Shown here: positions 52,649 to 63,570 of the stretch, one piece after another
How positions within the stretch are numbered: the first letter of the stretch is position 1
How the letters are laid out: each line of letters begins with the position of its first letter
NCBI GenBank assembly: GCA_944392315.1
Contig: CALXWH010000003.1
Coordinates: forward strand, 1 to 64,000
Reading direction: 5' to 3'
DNA: 64,000 bases
Origin: an uncultured Alphaproteobacteria bacterium
Lineage (GTDB): Bacteria; Pseudomonadota; Alphaproteobacteria; RF32; CAG-239
Program-made: the position numbers and the translations under genes
The notes under the pieces: generated by a model
Told to the model about the DNA's origin: nothing
Seen by the model: the letters and a program-made list of their open reading frames with translations, nothing else
Databases searched by the model: none

Positions 52649-54829
52649 ATGGCTATCTACGGCGTTCTTCTTCCCTTGCCTTTTGATGATGTTTTTGATT
52701 ATTCCGGCGACGACGGATTGGTCATCGGGCAAATGGTGGAAGTTTCGTTCGGTAGAGAAGATTTAGTCGGAGTTATTTGGAAAATCGGTCAAACTGCCAA
52801 TATTGCTTTATCTAAAATCAAACCGATAAAATCTGTTATTAACTTGCCTAAATTGACGCAGCCGATGATGGTGTTTATTCAAAAGACCGCGCAATATAAT
52901 CTTGCACCGCTCGGGCTTGTGCTCAAAATGGTTTTGGGGCTTAAAAGCAACCAATTACCCAAACAAAAAATTACGCTTTACGGATTGAATATCAAAAACG
53001 AGAATCTTGAAGGAATCCGAATTACGGAAACGAGAAAAGCCGTTTTTGATTTTTTAAGCAACGGATTTGAAGCAGAAAAAGAACAGATTGTTAATGCCAC
53101 GGGCGCCAGTGATGCCGTGATTTCCGCTATGATTAAGCACGGCTTTTTGTATAAGAAAGAGGTTTTAGTCAACGAAGAGGCAGATGAACAAATTGTCAAC
53201 TTAAGCAAACCGACGCAGCTGACTTCTGAGCAACAAAGTGCCGCGGATATTTTGGTTCGGAAAGTGAATAACGGTTTTTCCGCCACTCTATTGGATGGTG
53301 TGACCGGATCCGGTAAGACTGAAGTTTACTTTGAGGCTGTGGCGGCGGCGCTTGCACTCGGAAAACAAGTGTTGGTTTTGGTGCCGGAAATTTCTTTAAC
53401 TTCACAATGGCTCAGGCGCTTTGAGGTTCGTTTTGGCGTTACCCCTTTTATTTGGCATTCGGAAGTGGGCGTTAAGGATAAAGCCAAAACGTGGAAGGCC
53501 GTTGCGCTTAATAAAGCTAAAGTTGTGGTCGGGGCGCGTTCGGCACTCTTTTTGCCTTTTGCGGATTTGGGAATTATTGTTGTTGATGAAAGCCACGACC
53601 ACTCGTTTAAACAAGAAAGTTTGGTTACATATCAGGGACGCGATATGGCCGTGCTTCGGGCGCATCTGGAAAAAATTCCGGTTATTCTTTCTACGGCAAC
53701 GCCTGACCTTGAGACATTGGTTAATGTTGAAGAAGGAAAATATGATTGTGTTCGCTTAACAAAGCGTTTTGCTAAAGCGGTTCTGCCGGAAATCAAAATT
53801 ATTGATCTCAAAAAAGATAAACCGCAAAAAGGACCTTGGGGAGTTTCTTTTTTGGCACCGACGCTCGTGGAAGAGCTTAATCACAATTTACAAAAAGGTG
53901 AACAGTCTATGCTCTTTCTTAACCGACGGGGATATGCGCCGCTTCTTATTTGCAGAGATTGCGGACACCGAATCCAATGTCCGCATTGCACGGCTTGGCT
54001 TGCCGAACACAGAATTACGGGTGAGCTTATCTGTCATCATTGCGGGTTCAAGATGTTTACACCAAAGCGCTGTCCAGAATGCGGTTCGGAAGATGGGTTG
54101 ACAGCTTGCGGACCAGGAGTTGAGCGAATCGCAGAAGAAGTTCGCAATCGTTTTCCGCAGGCGCGAACGGCTATCCTTTCCAGTGATATTACAACCAATT
54201 ATAAGCAAATTTCCGATGTTATTCACCGGACGGCTCAAAAAGAAGTGGATATTCTGATTGGAACGCAGATTTTAGCCAAAGGGCACAATTTTCCAGATTT
54301 AACTCTGGTGGGGGTTGTGGATGCGGACCTTGGTTTGCTCGGTACCGATTTACGTTCCAGCGAGCAAACGTTCCAACTTTTGGAGCAAGTTTCCGGTCGT
54401 GCCGGACGCGGCGAGAAAAAGGGGACGGTTTATTTGCAAACCCTCTATCCCGATAATTTGGTGTTGCAGGCAGTGATTGAACATGATCGTGATAAATTTG
54501 TGGAAATTGAAAAAAGCTCCAGAAGGCTCTTACATATGCCCCCGTATGGGAAATTGGCGGCGCTGATTGTTTCTTCCACCAACCAACAAGCGGCTGAAGC
54601 GGCGGCTTATTACCTTGGTAAATGCGCACCAAACACCGAACTTATTGAAACACTCGGCCCGGCTCCGGCTCCGATGAATTTGCTCAGAGGACGGTATCGC
54701 TATCGTTTGCTCCTTAAAACGGCTCGCAACGTCAATATTCAAAACGTGCTTAAAAAATGGCTAGCTATGGTCAAAATTAAAAGTAATGTTCGGGTTGATG
54801 TTGATGTTAACCCCTACTCGTTTATGTGA
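52649..54829 (+). CDS. priA: Primosomal replication-restart helicase PriA
   Basis: A 726-residue 3'-5' superfamily 2 DNA helicase that reloads the replisome at collapsed forks. N-terminal 3'BD and winged-helix regions occupy ~1-190. Walker A GVTGSGKTE is near residue 217 and the DEAH-type box VVDESH near 311; helicase motifs IV-VI follow (LAKGHNFPDLTLVGVVDADLGL, QVSGRAGRGEKKG). Between them sit two Cys-rich zinc motifs (CRDCGHRIQCPHC, then CHHC and CPEC). Full length and in the same transcript as chpT. Confidence 0.96.
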   Translation: MAIYGVLLPLPFDDVFDYSGDDGLVIGQMVEVSFGREDLVGVIWKIGQTANIALSKIKPIKSVINLPKLTQPMMVFIQKTAQYNLAPLGLVLKMVLGLKSNQLPKQKITLYGLNIKNENLEGIRITETRKAVFDFLSNGFEAEKEQIVNATGASDAVISAMIKHGFLYKKEVLVNEEADEQIVNLSKPTQLTSEQQSAADILVRKVNNGFSATLLDGVTGSGKTEVYFEAVAAALALGKQVLVLVPEISLTSQWLRRFEVRFGVTPFIWHSEVGVKDKAKTWKAVALNKAKVVVGARSALFLPFADLGIIVVDESHDHSFKQESLVTYQGRDMAVLRAHLEKIPVILSTATPDLETLVNVEEGKYDCVRLTKRFAKAVLPEIKIIDLKKDKPQKGPWGVSFLAPTLVEELNHNLQKGEQSMLFLNRRGYAPLLICRDCGHRIQCPHCTAWLAEHRITGELICHHCGFKMFTPKRCPECGSEDGLTACGPGVERIAEEVRNRFPQARTAILSSDITTNYKQISDVIHRTAQKEVDILIGTQILAKGHNFPDLTLVGVVDADLGLLGTDLRSSEQTFQLLEQVSGRAGRGEKKGTVYLQTLYPDNLVLQAVIEHDRDKFVEIEKSSRRLLHMPPYGKLAALIVSSTNQQAAEAAAYYLGKCAPNTELIETLGPAPAPMNLLRGRYRYRLLLKTARNVNIQNVLKKWLAMVKIKSNVRVDVDVNPYSFM

Positions 54830-54860
54830 GCTCCTACGTTATTTATTTTCGTAATTCTTA

Positions 54861-54889
54861 TTGACTTTACTTTCTAATATAACTACATT
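54861..54889 (+). promoter_or_regulatory. Sigma-70 promoter
   Basis: TTGACT (54861-54866), 17-base spacer, TACATT (54884-54889), ~46 bases before the start at 54935. Confidence 0.5.
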
Positions 54890-54934
54890 CGCTCGTAGAG
54901 TTTTTTATTATTTTATGTTTAAATTTTTATCATT

Positions 54935-55603
54935 ATGAATGTTAAAGAATTATTGGGAGTAACGGATCTTCCGGCAGATGTTAAAATGCTGTATAGAGGT
55001 CTTATTAAAAAGAAAATTAACCTCAAAAACGGTTGGGTGGCCATTGTACTCAAAAACAATTTGGCTGTCTTTCTTAAAGACGGAGTTCAGATGATGTCTT
55101 TCGGAGCTGTTTGCGCAATTTTTAGTGCCGATGACGGAAAGTTTATGGTTATCAAAGAAAATAAGGAAAAAGCTATTTGGGATAAGGATGGGCTATGTTT
55201 AGCGCCTTTTTCCAAGGAAACAGAACTTTATCGTAACGGTTGGTACAGAAAAGAAAGTCATGGTGAATTGGCTTTGTTTGATGACCAAAATAACTGTCTG
55301 GGGCAACACCTTAGAGAAACAAAAGTTTTTCGTAACGGTTCTTATTTTATGTCAGTCATAGACGCCAAAGACGGAGGCTTGGCCGGTGTTTATAACAAGC
55401 AAAGAGAAAAATTGCTTTTTACAAATACGAGGCGTATTTATATGCTGAACAACGGATGGTTTATTGCTGATGGCTGGTTGCACGATAACTTGGGTGAACC
55501 TTATATTCAGTATGGTCATCCTTACAAGCTCTCTCTTTTCTTGCTTATTTGCTTGGGCTCGCTGATGCCGTTCAGAAAACAGTGTTTGCCTAAAGCAAGT
55601 TGA
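54935..55603 (+). CDS. Hypothetical protein with WG-like repeats
   Basis: A 222-residue protein without signal peptide. It has repeated NGW/NGS motifs (NGWVAIV, NGWYRKE, NGSYFMSV, NGWFIADG) about 35-50 residues apart, resembling WG/KWG beta-repeat proteins. The C-terminus has a hydrophobic LFLLICLG stretch that could be a membrane anchor. The function is unknown. Single gene with promoter and terminator, upstream of the ATP synthase operon. Confidence 0.6.
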   Translation: MNVKELLGVTDLPADVKMLYRGLIKKKINLKNGWVAIVLKNNLAVFLKDGVQMMSFGAVCAIFSADDGKFMVIKENKEKAIWDKDGLCLAPFSKETELYRNGWYRKESHGELALFDDQNNCLGQHLRETKVFRNGSYFMSVIDAKDGGLAGVYNKQREKLLFTNTRRIYMLNNGWFIADGWLHDNLGEPYIQYGHPYKLSLFLLICLGSLMPFRKQCLPKAS

Positions 55604-55630
55604 CTTTTGCATGAGGTTATGATGTTTTTA

Positions 55631-55658
55631 AGCCGATTTTTATAATCGGCTTTTTTTT
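55631..55658 (+). terminator. Intrinsic terminator
   Basis: AGCCGATT (55631-55638) pairs with AATCGGCT (55644-55651), then a run of T. Confidence 0.9.
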
Positions 55659-55752
55659 GTTTTTCTTTTCCATACCTTTTTATGCAATTTCATGGTGAAA
55701 AAATGCGTTTAGTGGTGGAAATTTTAATTTAAAATAAGTAATTTTGTGGTAA

Positions 55753-55780
55753 TTGCTGTTTAAGTGATTAGCTATATGCT
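55753..55780 (+). promoter_or_regulatory. Probable promoter of atp operon
   Basis: TTGCTG (55753-55758), 16-base spacer, TATGCT (55775-55780), ~33 bases before atpH. Confidence 0.45.
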
Positions 55781-55812
55781 ATTTGCAAAAGCTTTTATTT
55801 AGGTAAATACAG

Positions 55813-56379
55813 ATGCAGAAATGTTCAAAATTTAAAATCGCAGCAAATTATGCCAACGCTTGGTTTGGCGCCGCTAAAGATAAAGGAATTGAAGATAAAG
55901 TATTTGACGAAGTTCAATTGCTTAAAGACTCTTATGCGCAAGATAAAAAAACATGGAATTTACTGGCGGCTCCGATTGATGATGCGACTTTAAGACAAAA
56001 CATTATAGAATCTTTGGCAAAAAAAATTAAGCTCTCTGATGTTTCTACCGAAACGCTCTTGATTACTGCCGAACACGGTCGTATTGCCTTGTTAGACTTT
56101 ATTCTTGATGAATTTATCAGGCTTTATTACCAAGATAAGGGAATTACCGAAGTTGTGGTGGAGACGGCGGTCAAACTCTCGGAAACTCAGGATAAAAAAT
56201 TACGTTCCGTGTTAGAGGATAAACTTAATACCAAAGTTTTGCTTAAATATTTGATTGATCCTCAGGTGTTGGGCGGATTGAGAGTTCATTTTAATTCTTT
56301 TTTGATTGATGATACGCTGCAGACAAAATTAAAACGTATTAAATTACTTTTAAGTAGCAACGGAGGAGATGTTAATTGA
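55813..56379 (+). CDS. atpH: F1 ATP synthase delta subunit
   Basis: A 188-residue peripheral-stalk subunit (OSCP homologue) that links the F1 alpha subunits to the b-type stalk. N-terminal helical bundle YANAWFGAAKD-like start (family: YA-x-A-L) and the C-terminal segment LDPQ-like IDPQVLGGLRVHFNSFLIDDTLQTKLKRI are typical. Gene order atpH-A-G-D-C without F0 genes is the usual split arrangement of Alphaproteobacteria. AGGT precedes the ATG. Confidence 0.93.
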   Translation: MQKCSKFKIAANYANAWFGAAKDKGIEDKVFDEVQLLKDSYAQDKKTWNLLAAPIDDATLRQNIIESLAKKIKLSDVSTETLLITAEHGRIALLDFILDEFIRLYYQDKGITEVVVETAVKLSETQDKKLRSVLEDKLNTKVLLKYLIDPQVLGGLRVHFNSFLIDDTLQTKLKRIKLLLSSNGGDVN

Positions 56380-56418
56380 TGTTTTTTCAAATTTTTATGG
56401 TGAAGAAAGGAAACTGAT

Positions 56419-57975
56419 ATGGCTGTGAAAGCAGAAGAAATTTCCAATATTCTCAAAGAAAAAATTGAGCACTATAACTTTAATCCGGATATGGAAGAAG
56501 TTGGACGTGTTCTTTCTGTCGGTGACGGTATTGCAACCGTTTACGGATTGACAGGTGTTGAATATAATGAAATGGTTGAGTTTTCATCCGGTGTTAAGGG
56601 GATGGCTCTTAACTTGGGTGAAGACAGCGTCGGCGTGGTTATTTTTGGTTCCGATGCCGAAATTAAAGAAGGCGACACGGTTAAACGTACTAATAAAATT
56701 ATCAGCGTGCCGGTTGGAAAAGAATTGCTTGGGCGTGTGGTTGATGCTTTGGGACAACCAATTGACGGATTGGGCTCAATTAAAGCTAAAGAATCAGCAC
56801 ACGTTGAAACAAGAGCGCCGGGTATTATTGAGCGTCGCAGCGTGCATGAACCGGTGCAGACCGGACTTAAAATCATAGACTCGCTTATTCCTATCGGAAG
56901 AGGACAACGTGAGTTGATTATCGGCGACAGACAAACCGGTAAAACTTCTATTATCGTTGATACAATCATCAACCAAAAATCCGTTAATGATGCAGCTAAA
57001 AATGATAAAGAAAAATTGTTCTGCATTTATGTTGCTATCGGGCAAAAGCGTTCTACCGTTGCTCAAGTGGTTAAAACGCTTAAAGATTACGGAGCGATGG
57101 ATTATACGATTGTTGTTGCGGCTACGGCTTCGGATGCGGCGCCTTTGCAATATATCGCACCTTATGCCGGATGCGCTATGGGTGAATATTTCCGTGATCG
57201 CGGTATGCACGCCGTTATCTTTTATGACGACTTATCTAAACAAGCTACGGCTTATCGTCAGATGTCTTTGCTTTTGCGTCGTCCGCCTGGGCGTGAAGCT
57301 TATCCGGGTGATGTGTTCTATTTGCACTCAAGATTGCTGGAAAGAGCGGCTAAACTTGATGAAGCTCATGGCAGCGGTTCTTTGACGGCTTTGCCGGTTA
57401 TTGAAACTCAAGCCGGAGATGTGTCTGCTTATATTCCGACTAACGTGATTTCTATTACGGACGGACAGATTTTCTTGGAAACAAGTTTGTTCTATCAGGG
57501 TATCAGACCTGCCGTTAACGTTGGTATTTCCGTTAGCCGTGTTGGTTCGGCTGCCCAAGTTAAAGCCATGAAACAAGTGGCTGGTACCATGAAATTGGAT
57601 TTGGCTCAATATCGTGAAATGGCAGCTTTCTCTCAATTTTCTTCGGATTTGGATATTGCTACGAAAAAATTGTTGGAAAGAGGTGTGCGTTTGACGGAAT
57701 TATTGAAACAACCGGTTTACCATCCGTTCCCTGTTGAAGAGGAAGTGGTATCGTTGTTTGCCGGTGCACGCGGTTTCTTGGATGAAATTGAAGTTTCGCA
57801 AGTTAAAGAATTTGAGCAATTCATGCTTGAAACCATCAGACGCGAAAAGAGTAGTCTCTTGAAGGAAATTCGTGAGCAAAAAGTTCTTTCGGAAGAATTG
57901 GAAAAATCGCTTGCGGACTTTATGAAACAAACTCTTGAGGCTTTTAAGAAAAAAACGGCTCAAGCAGCAGCTTAA
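56419..57975 (+). CDS. atpA: F1 ATP synthase alpha subunit
   Basis: A 518-residue regulatory/non-catalytic nucleotide-binding subunit of F1. P-loop GDRQTGKT, the [24 protein letters not shown] signature and [11 protein letters not shown] strand are present. Full length. AAAGGAAACTGAT gives a good ribosome binding site. Second gene of atpHAGDC. Confidence 0.97.
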   Translation: MAVKAEEISNILKEKIEHYNFNPDMEEVGRVLSVGDGIATVYGLTGVEYNEMVEFSSGVKGMALNLGEDSVGVVIFGSDAEIKEGDTVKRTNKIISVPVGKELLGRVVDALGQPIDGLGSIKAKESAHVETRAPGIIERRSVHEPVQTGLKIIDSLIPIGRGQRELIIGDRQTGKTSIIVDTIINQKSVNDAAKNDKEKLFCIYVAIGQKRSTVAQVVKTLKDYGAMDYTIVVAATASDAAPLQYIAPYAGCAMGEYFRDRGMHAVIFYDDLSKQATAYRQMSLLLRRPPGREAYPGDVFYLHSRLLERAAKLDEAHGSGSLTALPVIETQAGDVSAYIPTNVISITDGQIFLETSLFYQGIRPAVNVGISVSRVGSAAQVKAMKQVAGTMKLDLAQYREMAAFSQFSSDLDIATKKLLERGVRLTELLKQPVYHPFPVEEEVVSLFAGARGFLDEIEVSQVKEFEQFMLETIRREKSSLLKEIREQKVLSEELEKSLADFMKQTLEAFKKKTAQAAA

Positions 57976-58066
57976 TGTTATGTCGTCGGGAATAGAGCTT
58001 CGGCTTTATTCTCGGCGAGAAAATTTGATGCATGATTTGATGCATAAAAAGAAAGGATTGTAAAAT

Positions 58067-58981
58067 ATGGCAGGCTTAAAAGAACTCCGTACCCGGATTG
58101 AAAGTATTAAGTCTACACAAAAAATTACTTCCGCGATGAAAATGGTGGCAGCATCTAAATTTCGTCGTGCTCAGCTGACTTTGGATAAAAGTGAGCTCTT
58201 TCAGGCTATGCTGATTAAGCAGATTAAAAATGTTCTCTGTGAACTTAAATCTGAAGAGCAAGAAAAAGGCATTTCTTTTCTTTTGCCGGCAACGCTGGTA
58301 CAGCCCAAAAATCCGCAGACCTATGTGCTGTTTGTTTTGTCTTCGGACAGAGGCTTGTGCGGTAGCTATAACTCGCAAATTGCCAAAGAAGCTAAAAAGC
58401 GCATTCAAGAGTTAAAGCAAAACGGCAAAAAGGTTTTTGTCTTTTGTTATGGTAAAAAAGGAAGTTCAGCCTTGAAGCGCATGGGGTGCGAGGATATTGT
58501 TCAGACGTATCCGAATGTTATCAAAAAGCATTTGACATATGAAGAAGCCCTTTCCTTTTTGCACGATGTTTGGGATACAAAAGAGCAGTATCATGCGGAC
58601 GTTTGTGAAATTGTTTACAGCGACTTTTTATCCGGCTTAACGCGGACGCTTGTTTCTAAGCAAGTCTTTCCGTTTGATATTGTTTTAGATGAAAATGATG
58701 TCGGGCTTAATCGGGTCGGTAATGCCTATTATGGATATTTGCCGGATAAATTGGAATTGCTGAAAAGACTTTCTAATCTCTATATGCGCACGGCTATGTT
58801 TGAAATTTTGATTAACTCTCAAGCATCAGAGCATGCGGCGCGAATGAGCTCTATGGATAATGCTAATCGTAACGCGCGTGATATGATTAGCTCTCTTACC
58901 TTTAAATACAACACCCTCAGACAATCGGCGATTACAACCGAACTTACCGAAATTGTTGCCGGTGCCGAGGCGATGTCTTAA
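58067..58981 (+). CDS. atpG: F1 ATP synthase gamma subunit
   Basis: A 304-residue central-stalk subunit that rotates inside the alpha3beta3 ring. N-terminal helix LKELRTRIESIKSTQKITSAMKMVAASKFRRAQ and the C-terminal helix with SSMDNANRNARDMISSLT and a following SAITTELTEIVAGAEAM are the family signatures. Slightly longer than usual. AGAAAGGATTG precedes the ATG. Confidence 0.95.
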   Translation: MAGLKELRTRIESIKSTQKITSAMKMVAASKFRRAQLTLDKSELFQAMLIKQIKNVLCELKSEEQEKGISFLLPATLVQPKNPQTYVLFVLSSDRGLCGSYNSQIAKEAKKRIQELKQNGKKVFVFCYGKKGSSALKRMGCEDIVQTYPNVIKKHLTYEEALSFLHDVWDTKEQYHADVCEIVYSDFLSGLTRTLVSKQVFPFDIVLDENDVGLNRVGNAYYGYLPDKLELLKRLSNLYMRTAMFEILINSQASEHAARMSSMDNANRNARDMISSLTFKYNTLRQSAITTELTEIVAGAEAMS

Positions 58982-59004
58982 CCTTTGCTGATGACTTGTT
59001 TTGA

Positions 59005-60564
<1,560 letters not shown>

Positions 60565-60566
60565 TC

Positions 60567-60935
60567 ATGGCTTTGGATATTCAACTTAAAATCTATATGC
60601 CGGAAAAGTTGGTGCTTGACACGAAGGTGCATCGGGTGGTTTTGCCCGCGCGCGATATGCCGCTCACGGTTATCAAAGGCCGGGCACCGACGCTTTTGGC
60701 TCTCGGGATGGGACTTTTGCAAATTCTTGATGAAACAAACCATGTGATTGATGAGTGGTTGCTTTCTGTCGGCTCGGCCGATATTAAAGAAGATACTTGC
60801 ACGGTCTTGACCGAATCTGCTTTTCATAAAAAAGATTTAAATCTGGACGTGGTTAAGCAGATGTATGCCGATTTTGAAAATCCTTATTATAAATGGCTCG
60901 TTGATTATTTTGAAAGAGATGCTAAGAAAAAGTAA
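60567..60935 (+). CDS. atpC: F1 ATP synthase epsilon subunit
   Basis: A 122-residue subunit of the central stalk that regulates ATPase activity. The N-terminal beta-sandwich domain (FVxP/PEK-type start LKIYMPEKLVLDTKVHRVVLPARDMPLTVIKGRAPTLLALGMGLLQI) is normal; the C-terminal helical hairpin is short (residues ~95-122), so the inhibitory C-terminal domain is reduced. The start is 2 bases after the atpD stop, with AAGGGAG inside the end of atpD, so translation is coupled. Confidence 0.9.
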   Translation: MALDIQLKIYMPEKLVLDTKVHRVVLPARDMPLTVIKGRAPTLLALGMGLLQILDETNHVIDEWLLSVGSADIKEDTCTVLTESAFHKKDLNLDVVKQMYADFENPYYKWLVDYFERDAKKK

Positions 60936-60955
60936 TTTTCCTTTAAGCCTTTTGT

Positions 60956-60986
60956 GCCGTTCTTATTTCTTGGGGCGGCTTTTTTA
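60956..60986 (+). terminator. Intrinsic terminator of atp operon
   Basis: GCCGTTC (60956-60962) pairs with GGGCGGC (60973-60979; two G-T wobbles), followed by T residues. Confidence 0.75.
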
Positions 60987-61044
60987 TTTTCTCAAGGTGG
61001 GCTTCTTATGAGCCTTTGTTTTTGTGTAAAATTGTTTGATGGGG

Positions 61045-61073
61045 TTGACCTCGGTTTGTTATTTGTTTACGCT
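61045..61073 (+). promoter_or_regulatory. Possible promoter of GT39-like gene
   Basis: TTGACC (61045-61050), 17-base spacer, TACGCT (61068-61073). It lies downstream of earlier in-frame ATGs, which supports the later GTG start at 61099. Confidence 0.4.
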
Positions 61074-61098
61074 AAATTTAATTTTAGGGAGGATTGAG

Positions 61099-62607
61099 GT
61101 GAGCGTGTTTTTATTTATCAAAGAACAATTTGCAAAATTTCAGGTCAAAGCGTGGAGTTTAATTATTCTGACAGCCCTACTCTATGGCAGTTTGCTTAAT
61201 AACATCAACCTTTGGACAGATGAAATCTATTCGGTTTTGATGGCCAATGACAACCTTAAGGATATGTTTTATCTGCTAATGACCGAAGATTCCAAACCGC
61301 CGCTTTATTATTTATATCTGAAGTTTGTGCTCTTTTTCTTCCCGAAATCTTATGAAATTTTGGGTGCGCATTTTGCCTCTTATATTTTGCTTGTTGCGGC
61401 GCAAATTTTTGCTGCAACGGAAATGCGGCGTGATTATGGCGATAAAGTCGCACTCTGGATGATGGGGCTTATTCTGCTGATGCCGCACTCCTTATGGTTG
61501 GCTTTTGAAGTGCGAACCTATATGCTGTCGGCGCTCTTGATGTTGATGGCGCTTGTTTATGGATGTCGCCTTCTTAACAAGCCTACTAATCTTGATTTTA
61601 TAAAATTTACCATTGCATCTTTGTTAGCGCTTTATACACACTACTATTGCGCGATTTGGCTGATGTTTCTGTATGGAGCTTTAGGCGTATTTCTTATTCG
61701 TCAAAAAAATTATGCAGTCTTAAAGAAATTTCTTTATGTGGCGGTTATAGTTGCAGTGTTCTTTGCGCCATGGATTTTAGTACCATTGCAAACTGCCGGT
61801 ACGATTAGCCAATCTTGGTATGTCTCAATGGATTTTGTTAAAACAAGCGGACAGTTTTTCACAAACCCGTTATCCGGAGAAATGGTGCAATCTATCTATT
61901 TTGCTTTTGAGATTTTATCGGCTTCTGCTCTTAGTTTTTGTGTTGTATCCGGTGCTTTATCCGGAGCTGATTTGCGGCAAAAATCTCCACGTTTATATCA
62001 GCTTTTAATACTCGCCTTTTTTAGCGTAATGGCAGCTTGTATCTTGCTCCTTATTCTTTCAGTTGTCATCAGACCGATGGTTACTACTCGTTATATGCTG
62101 ATTTTTTCGCTTATATGGATGGCGGGTGGAGCTATTGTTTTAGTTACGCGACCTTTTTTACAACGAGGCTTTTTCATCCTTGCGTTATTAGGTTTTTGTG
62201 TTTCTTATGACGATATTCGTGCCGCTTCATTTGATAAAGGGTATTCTAATCTTGCTCACGATATTCGCATGTTTGTCCCTAAATGGATGCCTATTGTTGC
62301 TATGGATAACAATAATTTATTCTGTGAATATTACTTGCCAGAATATAAATGCTTGGTTGTTGTTGGCGAAAAAGGTGAAATTTTACGACTTCCTTCGGTT
62401 CTCAAAAACGTCCCCTTGTATTCTCAAGAATTGCCTCCTGTTGTTTTTGCCTTATCCTCTTATACGCAATTGTCTAAAAAATATGAGTGTCTTAAATTTG
62501 ATACTTTTTACAGAAAAAGTTTTGGTATTGACCTTTGTAAAATCAACGCGGATGACGCTCATTTATTGTTGCAAAATAGCCTAAAATTACGTTTGAACAA
62601 GTATTAA
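61099..62607 (+). CDS. GT39/ArnT-like polytopic glycosyltransferase
   Basis: A 502-residue inner-membrane protein with ~11 hydrophobic segments. The first periplasmic loop has NNINLWTDEIYSVLMANDN with the acidic pair Asp-Glu and a later SKPPLYYLYLKF (PPLYY type) motif, which is the layout of GT39/ArnT/PMT-like enzymes using polyprenyl-phosphate sugars. The C-terminal ~100 residues are soluble and contain several Cys residues. I start at GTG 61099, preceded by AGGGAGGA; longer ORFs would begin upstream of the promoter. Substrate unknown; a lipid or glycoprotein modification is possible. Confidence 0.8.
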   Translation: MSVFLFIKEQFAKFQVKAWSLIILTALLYGSLLNNINLWTDEIYSVLMANDNLKDMFYLLMTEDSKPPLYYLYLKFVLFFFPKSYEILGAHFASYILLVAAQIFAATEMRRDYGDKVALWMMGLILLMPHSLWLAFEVRTYMLSALLMLMALVYGCRLLNKPTNLDFIKFTIASLLALYTHYYCAIWLMFLYGALGVFLIRQKNYAVLKKFLYVAVIVAVFFAPWILVPLQTAGTISQSWYVSMDFVKTSGQFFTNPLSGEMVQSIYFAFEILSASALSFCVVSGALSGADLRQKSPRLYQLLILAFFSVMAACILLLILSVVIRPMVTTRYMLIFSLIWMAGGAIVLVTRPFLQRGFFILALLGFCVSYDDIRAASFDKGYSNLAHDIRMFVPKWMPIVAMDNNNLFCEYYLPEYKCLVVVGEKGEILRLPSVLKNVPLYSQELPPVVFALSSYTQLSKKYECLKFDTFYRKSFGIDLCKINADDAHLLLQNSLKLRLNKY

Positions 62608-62612
62608 ACTCG

Positions 62613-62640
62613 TTGACTCTATAATTTTACACGCTATACT
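62613..62640 (+). promoter_or_regulatory. Sigma-70 promoter of PfkB-family gene
   Basis: TTGACT (62613-62618), 16-base spacer, TATACT (62635-62640), ~41 bases before the start. Confidence 0.65.
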
Positions 62641-62680
62641 CTAAGAAAGTTTTGTATTTTAATAAAATAAAAGAGGCGTC

Positions 62681-63538
62681 ATGGTCGGAAAAAGTAAAAA
62701 ACCTCAGGTGGCTGCCATCGGAGAAGTTGTTTTTGATATTATGCCGGATAGCCGAAAATTAGGCGGAGCACCGGCTGATTTTTTACATTATGCCGTTAAA
62801 TATGGAGCGCGCGGACACCTTATCAGTGCTATCGGGGCTGATGATTTGGGCAGAGAAGTTGTTACGGAACTTAATAAATTTGAAATTACTCCTGTGCTTG
62901 CTATTACTCCTTATCCGACAGGTCGGGTAATTATCTTTAAAAACTCTAATGGTTCTCTTACCGCTCATATTCTTGAAAATGCCGCGTGGGATTATATTCC
63001 TTTTACCGAAGATGCTGAAAATTGTATTAAAAATGTTGATGCCGTTTACTTTGGTACGCTTGCTCTCAGAAAAGCTTATTCTAAAGGAACTATCTTGGAC
63101 TTAATCGGCTCTGCCCCTCAAAATGCTTTTAAATTCTTTGATATCAATTTGAGGCAAGATTACTATGATAAAGCCACTATTCTGAAATTGTTGGATTTGG
63201 CTGATATTCTGAAACTTAATATGAATGAATTGAAAATTTTGAAATCTATTCTTAAACTTTCCGGTTCTCTGGAAGAAATGTGTGATTTCATCAAAAATCA
63301 ATATCAGCTTAAATACCTTATCTTAACAGATACTGCAAAAGAAAGCCGCATCTTTGGGGATACGTTAACGTATGTTAAAAATGATGGTATTCGGCAGACC
63401 TTTGCTTATGGGGCGGGAAATGCTTTCTCGGGGGCTTTTATTGCTTCTATTCTTAAAGGACTTTCTCAGCAAGAAGCTCATGAAATTGCCAACCATGCGG
63501 CTGTTGAAGTGTGTAGAGCCTCTTGTAAATGTTCTTAA
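62681..63538 (+). CDS. PfkB-family sugar-kinase-like protein, catalytic Asp replaced by Asn
   Basis: A 285-residue ribokinase/PfkB-fold protein. The sugar-binding N-terminal motif GEVVFDIMPDSRKLGGAPADFLHYAVKYGA is close to fructokinase. FFDINLRQDYY matches the family's DxNxR motif. The anion-hole/catalytic motif normally GAGD reads GAGN here: residues 244-247, with Asn247 in place of the essential base. The DNA (AAT codon at 63419-63421) is unambiguous in this sequence. The protein is slightly short and may be a pseudokinase or a regulatory sugar-binding protein, unless the change is a sequencing error. AAGAGG precedes the ATG. The MlaE gene follows after 32 bases. Confidence 0.85.
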   Translation: MVGKSKKPQVAAIGEVVFDIMPDSRKLGGAPADFLHYAVKYGARGHLISAIGADDLGREVVTELNKFEITPVLAITPYPTGRVIIFKNSNGSLTAHILENAAWDYIPFTEDAENCIKNVDAVYFGTLALRKAYSKGTILDLIGSAPQNAFKFFDINLRQDYYDKATILKLLDLADILKLNMNELKILKSILKLSGSLEEMCDFIKNQYQLKYLILTDTAKESRIFGDTLTYVKNDGIRQTFAYGAGNAFSGAFIASILKGLSQQEAHEIANHAAVEVCRASCKCS

Positions 63539-63570
63539 ACTAATTATTTTATTAGAAAAAAGATTCTGAA

